A stretch of DNA of 8,621 nt from an uncultured Saprospiraceae bacterium. GTDB lineage: Bacteria; Bacteroidota; Bacteroidia; Chitinophagales; Saprospiraceae. Numbering within the stretch: position 1 is the first letter of the stretch; each line of letters starts with the position of its first letter. The notes beneath the pieces are model-generated. The model ran no database searches and was not told the origin of the DNA. It saw nothing but the letters and a program-made list of their open reading frames with translations. The DNA lies in contig CALCMV010000313.1 of NCBI GenBank assembly GCA_937967535.1, positions 1-8,621 on the forward strand, given 5' to 3'. Positions 1 to 5,237 of this stretch are shown in pieces. Position numbers and translations under genes: made by a program.

Positions 1-80
1 CTTAGTAATTTTTTGAAACCAACATGTTGTCGATAAATTTGCAATGTTGGTTTATCCCTCCGAAGGAGGCTTAAATTTGT
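1..80. other. Left-edge non-coding stretch with two hairpins
   Basis: No gene is supported here. A 10-bp inverted repeat pairs 16-25 (aaaccaacat) with 44-53 (atgttggttt), and a tight hairpin CCTCC-GAA-GGAGG occupies 57-69. These could end a transcript coming from outside the window, but neither is followed by a strong T run, so I do not call a terminator. Frame 1 is open from the edge to a TAA at 34-36; eleven codons are too few to call a gene end. Confidence 0.4.
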
Positions 81-97
81 CCCGTATAGCTATCGGG
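81..97. repeat. REP-like palindrome around TATAGCTATC
   Basis: The segment cccgtatagctatcggg is a near-perfect palindrome with CCCG/CGGG ends and an ATAGCTAT core. A close relative, ttccgatagctatcggaa, lies at 8350-8367 near the other end of the window. The shared GATAGCTATC core in two non-coding spots suggests a dispersed intergenic palindrome family, but two copies cannot prove it. Confidence 0.5.
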
Positions 98-104
98 AGA
101 ATTT

Positions 105-134
105 GAACTTGAACTTGTTCTTAAACTTAAACTT
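105..134. repeat. Hexamer array (GAACTT/AAACTT, 5 units)
   Basis: Five hexamers sit in perfect register: GAACTT, GAACTT, GTTCTT, AAACTT, AAACTT. The reverse complement of the same motif forms a five-unit array at 3185-3214, directly upstream of the aspS start. No gene start lies immediately downstream here; the next start is at 335. Confidence 0.65.
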
Positions 135-168
135 TACTTAGTATCTACATTCTTAACTCTTGTGCGTT

Positions 169-200
169 TTTGGCAAAAGATGAGTAAATGAGTAAATTTG
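169..200 (+). promoter_or_regulatory. Candidate Bacteroidota promoter for the 335-544 gene
   Basis: TTTG at 169-172 is followed after 20 nt by TAAATTTG at 193-200. This matches the Bacteroidota -33 TTG/-7 TAnnTTTG pattern with good spacing. It would give a leader of about 130 nt containing most of the inverted octamer array. The region is very AT-rich and other TAAATTTG strings occur nearby (for example 34-41), so a chance match is quite possible. Confidence 0.35.
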
Positions 201-280
201 AAATGAAATAATGTTTTAATGAATCAATAAACTCAAGCATAAAAGTATTTACTCATTTTATCATTTATTCATCTACTCAT
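180..280. repeat. Inverted octamer array of ATGAGTAA type
   Basis: The left arm holds ATGAGTAA at 180-187 and 188-195, then degenerate ATGA-type octamers at 203, 211 and 219 after a 1-nt phase slip. The right arm holds four in-register octamers of opposite polarity: TTACTCAT (249-256), TTTATCAT, TTATTCAT and CTACTCAT (ending 280). The arms can pair into a hairpin upstream of the small gene at 335. The 8-bp period matches the arrays at 5032-5232 and 7008-7207, although the unit sequence differs. Confidence 0.7.
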
Positions 281-334
281 TATGCTAGTGACTTCGCCAC
301 GTTGGAAACGCGAAAAAAATAAATCACAAAATTT

Positions 335-544
335 ATGAGCAATAATATCTTGGCTGCCCTTGTGGTTTTGGGCATTGTGTATATGACGGCGCGTTGGCTT
401 TCTAATCGGGTAAAGCCCGACTACTGCGAGTCTTGCGAGGGCAAAGGCTATTGGCAATCTACACGCGGCGAGCGCAATGAATGTGAACTTTGTCGGGGAA
501 CAGGCGTGATGCCAAAGGAGTTCAGACGGAAAAGAAAATCGTAA
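335..544 (+). CDS. Small membrane-anchored protein with DnaJ-type zinc motifs
   Basis: This 69-aa protein has one hydrophobic segment at residues 4-18, then a basic stretch (R20, R25, K27), so by the positive-inside rule the C-terminal part should face the cytoplasm. The soluble part carries two CxxCxGxG motifs, C31-E-S-C34-E-G-K-G and C50-E-L-C53-R-G-T-G. In DnaJ such motifs come as four copies binding two zinc ions, so this protein has enough for one site. It ends in a basic tail, KEFRRKRKS. No J-domain or other enzymatic domain is present. The ATG at 335 directly precedes the membrane segment and follows an A-rich leader without a Shine-Dalgarno site, as usual in Bacteroidota. It stands alone, with repeat-filled spacers on both sides. 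The function is unknown; a zinc-binding or protein-interaction role at the membrane is an inference from the motifs. Confidence 0.8.
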   Translation: MSNNILAALVVLGIVYMTARWLSNRVKPDYCESCEGKGYWQSTRGERNECELCRGTGVMPKEFRRKRKS

Positions 545-555
545 CTCGTTTTCAC

Positions 556-625
556 CATAGCAATGAAAATGAAAATAGCAATGAAAATAGCAATGAAAAT
601 GAAAATAGCAATGAAAATGAAAATG
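556..625. repeat. Hexamer array (AATGAA/AATAGC)
   Basis: After an initial CATAGC, hexamers alternate in strict register between AATGAA and AATAGC: AATGAA x2, AATAGC, AATGAA, AATAGC, AATGAA x2, AATAGC, AATGAA x2 and a final partial AATG. It lies 11 bp after the stop codon of the small zinc-motif gene. I see no matching arm of opposite polarity in the window. Confidence 0.8.
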
Positions 626-824
626 TCTTTGCCAAATTTTGAATTATGAACTTAAATTTTACTCTGTTTTTTTGCTGATAATTATTAATTAATAAATTAA
701 ATGTTTTTATTATTCAAAATTCAAAATTGGTGAACACATTGAAATTACAATTAAAAAAGTAACTGATAATCAGTTGTGTAATTTGTAGAATGTAAAGTTA
801 TTTTTCACCGTTCCTATTAAGTAT
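626..824. other. Gene-free AT-rich spacer with two inverted repeats
   Basis: No coding region is supported. An imperfect inverted repeat pairs 632-650 (ccaaattttgaattatgaa) with 713-730 (ttcaaaattcaaaattgg), whose right arm has a 7-nt period. A second hairpin has an inner palindrome aactgat-a-atcagtt at 761-775, flanked by aaattaca (742-749) and tgtaattt (777-784). Neither is clearly a terminator or an operator. Confidence 0.45.
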
Positions 825-1012
825 CTGGACTTTGGACATTGGGGAATTAGGAAATTCGGGTTTTCGTAAAATTTTGTTTTACAAAATTTTACAAAACAAA
901 AAATATTACATTTTATTTATTTTTAATGAAATATAAACAATTGAAAATGAGATTTTTATGAAAATAAGCCTAATTTCCCAATTCCCTAATTTCCAAAATG
1001 TCCAAAGTCCAG
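825..1012. repeat. 188-bp inverted-repeat element with AATT octamers
   Basis: The ends are a perfect 16-bp inverted repeat: ctggactttggacatt at 825-840 and its complement at 997-1012. Inside each end lie octamers around AATT: GGAATTAG, GAAATTCG at 843-858 and CCTAATTT, CCCAATTC, CCTAATTT at 969-992. The loop contains a perfect 12-bp stem with a 3-nt loop (gtaaaattttgt 866-877, acaaaattttac 881-892). There is no transposase. It could be a MITE-like element or a variant of the inverted octamer arrays seen elsewhere in the window. Confidence 0.75.
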
Positions 1013-1033
1013 TAATTAAAAATCAATAAAAAT

Positions 1034-1321
1034 TTAAAAGAATTCATAATGCTCCACCAAAGGAGGATCGGCAAAAAAATCACCAATCAATCCTCGCCAT
1101 TCCTCGAACAATTCTGAATCTCTAAAACCCACATTATGCGCTTCTAAAGAAGTCCATTTTATCAATAAAATGTAGCGATTCTCCCGTTCAATACATTTTT
1201 GAAATTCGTGCGACAAATAACCCGGAGATTGGCAAATGATAGCTTGCGCTTTCTTTATATTTCGTTCAAAATCTGCGGTTTTGTCCTTTTTGATTTCCAA
1301 TATAGCTAATTCTAAAACCAT
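1034..1321 (-). CDS. Antibiotic biosynthesis monooxygenase (ABM) domain protein
   Basis: This 95-aa protein fits the small ferredoxin-like ABM fold, which usually works as a dimer. Members range from cofactor-independent monooxygenases to proteins of unknown role. Recognisable family features are the N-terminal strand LELAILEIK, the helix with F18 and the turn PGYLSHE at residues 33-39. These are followed by a strand with RYILLIKW (49-56), the block EAHNVGFR (60-67), W75 in the second helix, and a closing VEHYEF strand. The length is typical for a single-domain member. No substrate can be inferred. It lies downstream of aspS on the same strand with a 99-bp gap that contains a strong 25-bp inverted repeat, so it may or may not share the aspS transcript. 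No good promoter of its own is visible in that gap. Confidence 0.85.
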   Translation of the reverse strand: MVLELAILEIKKDKTADFERNIKKAQAIICQSPGYLSHEFQKCIERENRYILLIKWTSLEAHNVGFRDSELFEEWRGLIGDFFADPPLVEHYEFF

Positions 1322-1340
1322 TTTTAAATTTGAATTTTTG

Positions 1341-1410
1341 AAACGTAAAACGATTTAGCAAATCGCCACTCGAAAACAGGCAGAACGATTTGCCAAATCG
1401 TTTTACGTTT
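1341..1410. repeat. 25-bp inverted repeat between aspS and the ABM gene
   Basis: The left arm at 1341-1365 and the right arm at 1386-1410 are complementary at 24 of 25 positions, with a 20-nt loop. Each arm holds an inner near-palindrome of the cgatttgccaaatcg type (cgatttagcaaatcg in the left arm), so alternative cruciform foldings exist. It lies 10 bp past the aspS stop codon on the minus strand. The stem is strong enough to slow RNA polymerase or protect an RNA 3' end, but no U tract follows in the minus-strand direction, so it is not a classical intrinsic terminator. Confidence 0.7.
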
Positions 1411-1420
1411 TACATTTATT

Positions 1421-3181
1421 TCACTCTCCCTTCAAATCCAATCTCAACTCATCCAATTGTTCTTGATGAACGGGCGAAGGTGCATCAATCATCATATCGC
1501 GCCCCTGATTATTTTTCGGGAAGGCGATAAAGTCGCGGATAGAATCAGCCCCATTCATCACCGAACACAGACGGTCAAAACCAAAGGCGATACCTCCATG
1601 CGGCGGTGCGCCATATTCAAATGCGCCAAGCAAAAAGCCAAACTGCGCCTCAGCCTCTTCTTTCGTAAAGCCGAGCAAGTCAAAGTTTTTGCTTTGCAAA
1701 TCGCGGTCGTGGATACGAATAGAGCCACCGCCGATTTCTACGCCGTTGATGACCAAATCGTAAGCATCTGCGCGGAGGGATTTCATCGTTTCGTGGTCGC
1801 CATTGAGCATACGGTCTACATCGTTCTTTTTCGGCGAAGTGAAGGGATGGTGCATTGCATGAAAACGCTCACTTTCCTCGTCCCATTCCAACAAGGGGAA
1901 ATCAACAACCCACAATGGATTAAACTTTGTGCGGTCACGCAAACCGAGTTGTTCGCCCATATGTAGGCGGAGTTCATTGAGTTGCTTGCGGGCTTTTTCC
2001 GTTTCGCCAGCCATCACGAGCAGGAGGTCGCCGGGCTTGGCATTCAGCTTGTCTGCCCATGTTTTGAGGGCGGCTTGGTCGAAAAATTTATCTACCGATG
2101 ACTTGAATGTGCCGTCCTCATTACACTTGACATACACAAGTCCTTTCGCGCCGATTTGCGGGCGTTTGACCCACTCGGTGAGTGCGTCGAGTTGCTTGCG
2201 GGTGTAGCTTGCCGCACCTTCCGCACAGATTCCAACGACTAATTCTACGCTGTCAAATACCTTAAAACCTTTGCCTTGTGCAACATCATTCAACTCCACA
2301 AACTGCATCCCAAATCGCGTATCAGGCTTGTCCGAACCGTAGAGACGCATCGCATCGTCGTAGGTCATTCGCGGAAAATCGGGCAGGTCAAGATTGAGCA
2401 TTGTTTTGAACAAATACTTGGTCAAGCCCTCAAAAGTATTCAAAATATCTTCTTGTGTAACGAAAGACATTTCACAGTCAATTTGGGTAAATTCGGGTTG
2501 GCGGTCAGCACGCAGGTCTTCGTCGCGGAAGCATTTGACAATTTGAAAATATTTATCAAATCCTGCTACCATTAATATCTGTTTGAAGGTCTGCGGCGAT
2601 TGGGGCAATGCGTAAAACATACCCGGATTCATGCGACTCGGCACTACAAAATCCCGCGCACCTTCGGGCGTACTTTTTATCAAAACAGGGGTTTCGACTT
2701 CAATAAAACCTTGCTCGGAAAGGTGTTTGCGTGTTTCGACAGCCAATTTTCCTCTAAAAATAATGTTGTTTTGCACAGGTTTGCGCCGGAGGTCGAGGTA
2801 GCGGTATTTCATGCGGAGTTCGTCGCCGCCATCGGTATCGTCTTCGATGGTGAATGGCGGGATTTTAGAGGCGTTCAGGATATTGAGTTCCTTTACCTCA
2901 ATCTCAATATTTCCGGTGGGCATATTAGGGTTTTTGCTGCTGCGCTCGCGCACGATGCCCTTGATTTGTATCACAAACTCGCGTCCGAGCTTACGGGCGC
3001 GTCCGCACAAATCAGCATCATCATCCATGTTGAATACGAGTTGGGTAATGCCGTATCGGTCTCGCAAGTCAATGAAAGTCATGCCGCCGAGGTCTCTGTT
3101 TTTGTTCATCCAACCGGATAGGAGGACTTCTTCGCCGATGTGGTCGGCGCGAAGTTGTCCGCAATTGTGCGTTCTGTACAT
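1421..3181 (-). CDS. aspS: Aspartyl-tRNA synthetase
   Basis: AspS is a class IIb synthetase that charges tRNA-Asp with aspartate in the cytoplasm. At 586 aa it matches the bacterial type. The N-terminal OB-fold anticodon-binding domain covers roughly residues 1-110 (GWMNKNRDLGG, FIDLRDRYG). Class II motif 1 lies around GFIEVETP (158-165), with the adjacent STPEGARDF (170-178). QSPQ is at 194-197, motif 2 is FRDEDLRADRQPEFTQID (218-235) and motif 3 is GIAFGFDRL (530-538). The bacterial GAD insertion fills about 290-410, and HHPFTSP is at 444-450. Leu31 in RDLGG resembles the discriminating enzymes; nondiscriminating Pseudomonas-type enzymes have His there, so this is a weak hint only. The ATG is preceded by a hexamer array and a canonical Bacteroidota promoter. 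It is divergent from the metal permease-regulator gene. Confidence 0.98.
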   Translation of the reverse strand: MYRTHNCGQLRADHIGEEVLLSGWMNKNRDLGGMTFIDLRDRYGITQLVFNMDDDADLCGRARKLGREFVIQIKGIVRERSSKNPNMPTGNIEIEVKELNILNASKIPPFTIEDDTDGGDELRMKYRYLDLRRKPVQNNIIFRGKLAVETRKHLSEQGFIEVETPVLIKSTPEGARDFVVPSRMNPGMFYALPQSPQTFKQILMVAGFDKYFQIVKCFRDEDLRADRQPEFTQIDCEMSFVTQEDILNTFEGLTKYLFKTMLNLDLPDFPRMTYDDAMRLYGSDKPDTRFGMQFVELNDVAQGKGFKVFDSVELVVGICAEGAASYTRKQLDALTEWVKRPQIGAKGLVYVKCNEDGTFKSSVDKFFDQAALKTWADKLNAKPGDLLLVMAGETEKARKQLNELRLHMGEQLGLRDRTKFNPLWVVDFPLLEWDEESERFHAMHHPFTSPKKNDVDRMLNGDHETMKSLRADAYDLVINGVEIGGGSIRIHDRDLQSKNFDLLGFTKEEAEAQFGFLLGAFEYGAPPHGGIAFGFDRLCSVMNGADSIRDFIAFPKNNQGRDMMIDAPSPVHQEQLDELRLDLKGE

Positions 3182-3184
3182 GGT

Positions 3185-3214
3185 AAGTTTAAGTTCAAGT
3201 TCAAGTTCAAATTT
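3185..3214. repeat. Hexamer array in the aspS leader
   Basis: Five hexamers in register: AAGTTT, AAGTTC x3, AAATTT. On the aspS coding strand this reads AAATTT, GAACTT x3, AAACTT and ends 3 nt before the ATG. It is the reverse complement of the motif at 105-134. It lies inside the predicted aspS 5' untranslated leader. Confidence 0.75.
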
Positions 3215-3273
3215 AACGTGAAACTATTATTAGGTAATTTTTGATTAACGTTGTTGGTTTTGAAAAGGTTCGG

Positions 3274-3304
3274 CAAAGGTAGGAAAATTGGGACAATGGT
3301 ACAA
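3274..3304 (-). promoter_or_regulatory. aspS promoter, Bacteroidota -33/-7 type
   Basis: On the minus strand TTG (complement of 3302-3304) is followed by 20 nt and then TACCTTTG (complement of 3274-3281). This is the Bacteroidota primary sigma pattern TTG-N(about 20)-TAnnTTTG. Transcription should start near 3269, giving a leader of just under 90 nt that includes the hexamer array. It is the cleanest promoter in the window. Confidence 0.75.
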
Positions 3305-3317
3305 TGCCTAAGTAAGT

Positions 3318-3343
3318 GTCAATTACAATTCTAAACATGCTCT
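3318..3343. repeat. Dispersed 26-bp element, copy 1
   Basis: The 26 bp here match the reverse complement of 8180-8205 at 24 positions, including an unbroken 18-bp block caattctaaacatgctct. Both copies are non-coding. A T run lies beside each (3344-3352, and 8207-8215 at the opposite end of copy 2), so the conserved part is the block itself, not a shared stem-plus-T-tail. Confidence 0.6.
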
Positions 3344-3400
3344 GTTTTTTTTGTAGTATAAAAATAGCTTAAAAGGAGTTATTTGGCTTGCTATGGACGG

Positions 3401-3414
3401 AATTTAGCTAAATT
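3401..3414. promoter_or_regulatory. Candidate metalloregulator operator
   Basis: aatttagctaaatt is a perfect 14-bp palindrome 135 bp before the preferred start of the permease-regulator fusion and 48 bp before the alternative TTG start. AT-rich palindromes with TTTAG/CTAAA halves are typical of DtxR/MntR-family operators, so autoregulation by the fused regulator is plausible. A small hairpin cgtct...agacg (3416-3431) follows. No consensus promoter could be placed with confidence on this strand, so the operator's position relative to the start of transcription is unknown. Confidence 0.35.
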
Positions 3415-3549
3415 GCGTCTGCGAATAGACGGAAATTGATTTAATTCGGAGAATTATTTGGATTGGATAACAACATAAGATTAACGGTTGCAAACATTAT
3501 ATCCAATTTTTCAGTTATATTCTGTTGTGGTTTTTGGAAAAATTTAGAA

Positions 3550-5028
3550 ATGGAATTATTTGACTTATTTAATTATGCACTTGGTATTCGCGCTTTGATT
3601 GCCTCTGTTTTGGTGGGTTTAATGTGTGGCGTGTTGGGTTGTTTTATTGTTTTGCGAAATATGTCTTTGGTGGGTGATGCGCTTGCTCATGCGGTATTGC
3701 CCGGTGTGGTCGTGGGTTTTGTGGTCGCGGGTGCGGGAGTCATGGCAATTTTTACGGGCGCAGTGGTCGCAGGCTTGATTACGGCAGTATTGATTACCTG
3801 GATTCAACATAATGTAAAAACGAAAAATGACGCGGCGATTGGCATTGTATTTACGGCGATGTTTTCGATTGGTGTGATGGGTATTTCTAAGGTAGCCCGA
3901 CAAGGGGCGCACCTCGACCTCGACCATTTTTTGTTTGGCAATGTACTCGGTCTGTCGGATGCGGATTTGTACCTGACGGCGGGTATTGCGGTCTATGTGT
4001 TGTTGAGTGTGATACTGTTTTATCGTTATTTATTTGCGACTACTTTTCAGCCTGTTATTGCCGAAACGATGGGAATTTCCGTCAAAACGATTCATTATTA
4101 TTTGATGTTGTTATTGTCATTTGCAGTAGTGGCTTCGATGCAGGCGGTGGGTGTGATTCTGGTGGTGGCGATGTTGATTACGCCGGCTTCTACGGCTTTG
4201 TTGCTCACAAATCGGCTGAATTATATGATTATTATTTCGGCGATAATCGGAGTACTTGCCTCTGTCGTCGGTTTGATTATTACGGATTTTTATAACACAA
4301 CGCCCGGTCCGGCGATGGCTGTTACCGCTACATTTTTCTATGTATTAGCCGTATTTTTCGCGCCGGAAAAAGGTTTATTATTTAAATTTTTATATAAAAG
4401 AAAAATACGAAAACGCATACAATTTGAAGATACGCTGAAACAAACTTTAAAATTGCACGAGCGCGAGTCTCTCTCTCTTGATAATTTGAAAGAACGATTG
4501 GGATTCAACCTGAATACGCTCCGATATAATCTTGGTTTATTGCGTCGAAAGGGCTTGGTGACACAAAGCAAAGGTAGGCTTGCCATCACGCCAAAAGGGG
4601 TCAAACAAGCGACCCGACTGGTACGCGCACACCGCTTGTGGGAGACGTATATGGTGCAGGAAATGAGTATGGATGCCACACAAATCCACGAAGAAGCTGA
4701 AAAATTTGAGCATGTTTTGACGGATGAAATGTTGGATGAATTGGAAGCAAATCTAAGCTATCCGAAACTCGACCCGCATGGCGCACCCATTCCGCAGAAT
4801 GATTATCAGCCCGAAAAATCACTGGGTAGTTTGCCCATCAATTCCACAGGAGAAGTCGCTGAAAATCAACTAAATAATTACCTCGTCACACGCCTCTGGC
4901 AATTGGGTATCGGACACGACGAGTCATTTACCGTAAAAAATAAAACTGCCGATTTTATCGAAATTTATATTGATAATCAACTCGTAAAAGTACCCATGAC
5001 ATTAGCCGATAAAGTTAATGTTGATTAG
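3550..5028 (+). CDS. ABC-3 metal permease fused to a DtxR/MntR-type regulator (YtgCR-like)
   Basis: This 492-aa protein joins two functions. Residues 1 to about 285 form the membrane subunit of a Mn/Zn/Fe importer, with repeated hydrophobic segments and the ABC-3 signatures MSLVGDALAHAVLPG (38-52) and VGVILVVAMLITPASTA (200-216). Residues about 292-351 are a winged helix (SLDNLKERLGF, GLVTQSKGRLAITPKG). The dimerisation and metal region follows: H361, E365, H380, E384, E387, H388, then PHGAPIP (409-415). Residues 424-489 resemble the FeoA/SH3-like third domain. By alignment, Glu384 replaces the Cys102 of DtxR and Asp294 replaces its Met10, both as in Mn-sensing MntR, although the MntR Glu11 position is Lys297. 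The same fusion is known from chlamydial YtgCR, where cleavage releases the repressor. No ATPase or binding protein gene is adjacent. ATG 3550 is preferred because the family sequence begins there; an in-frame TTG at 3463 would add 29 residues. Confidence 0.9.
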   Translation: MELFDLFNYALGIRALIASVLVGLMCGVLGCFIVLRNMSLVGDALAHAVLPGVVVGFVVAGAGVMAIFTGAVVAGLITAVLITWIQHNVKTKNDAAIGIVFTAMFSIGVMGISKVARQGAHLDLDHFLFGNVLGLSDADLYLTAGIAVYVLLSVILFYRYLFATTFQPVIAETMGISVKTIHYYLMLLLSFAVVASMQAVGVILVVAMLITPASTALLLTNRLNYMIIISAIIGVLASVVGLIITDFYNTTPGPAMAVTATFFYVLAVFFAPEKGLLFKFLYKRKIRKRIQFEDTLKQTLKLHERESLSLDNLKERLGFNLNTLRYNLGLLRRKGLVTQSKGRLAITPKGVKQATRLVRAHRLWETYMVQEMSMDATQIHEEAEKFEHVLTDEMLDELEANLSYPKLDPHGAPIPQNDYQPEKSLGSLPINSTGEVAENQLNNYLVTRLWQLGIGHDESFTVKNKTADFIEIYIDNQLVKVPMTLADKVNVD

Positions 5029-5031
5029 GTT

Positions 5032-5127
5032 GAATTGACGAGTTGTTGAATTGACGAGTTGTTGAGTTGTTGAGTTGACGAGTTGATGAGTTGACGAATT
5101 GACGAGTTGACGAATTGACGAGTTGAT
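5032..5127. repeat. Octamer array, GARTTGNN arm (12 units)
   Basis: Twelve octamers run without a phase slip, each GA(A/G)TTG followed by AC, TT or AT. The array begins 3 nt after the stop codon of the permease-regulator gene. It is the left arm of a potential long hairpin with 5145-5232; the 17 nt between them (5128-5144) would form the loop. Confidence 0.9.
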
Positions 5128-5144
5128 GGTTAATTCGAAAACAC

Positions 5145-5232
5145 AACAATTCAACAATTCAACAATTCAACAACACAACAACACAACAACACAACAACAC
5201 AACAACACAACAACACAACAACACAACAACAC
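5145..5232. repeat. Octamer array, AACAAYTC/AACAACAC arm (11 units)
   Basis: Three AACAATTC units are followed by eight identical AACAACAC units, all in register. The array stops 5 nt before the ATG at 5238. It contains no G and no stop codon in any forward frame, giving a CAA-rich leader expected to be unstructured on its own. AACAATTC is the exact reverse complement of GAATTGTT, so the arm is broadly complementary to 5032-5127. The homogeneous run of eight units is typical of recent slippage expansion. Confidence 0.9.
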
Positions 5233-5237
5233 GAATT

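Noticed and set aside
825..1012. Insertion sequence
   Set aside because: It has terminal inverted repeats but no transposase or remnant of one, and no clear target-site duplication, so it is called only an inverted-repeat element.
1457..3221. Several long open frames antisense to aspS
   Set aside because: They are complementary shadows of the conserved synthetase, with no recognisable domains. Similar shadows over the hydrolase, the permease fusion and the reductase were dropped for the same reason.
3463..3549. Upstream TTG start of the permease-regulator, adding 29 residues
   Set aside because: The added residues do not resemble the start of ABC-3 permeases, while the ATG at 3550 begins at the usual place. 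A GGAG at 3448-3451 gives the TTG slight support, so it is noted but not preferred.
3182..3549. Riboswitch or tRNA gene in the long leader or spacer
   Set aside because: No cloverleaf, T-loop or recognisable aptamer core could be seen; only short hairpins and palindromes are present.
5032..5232. CRISPR array
   Set aside because: The unit is 8 bp with no spacers and no cas genes nearby; this is a tandem array with inverted arms.
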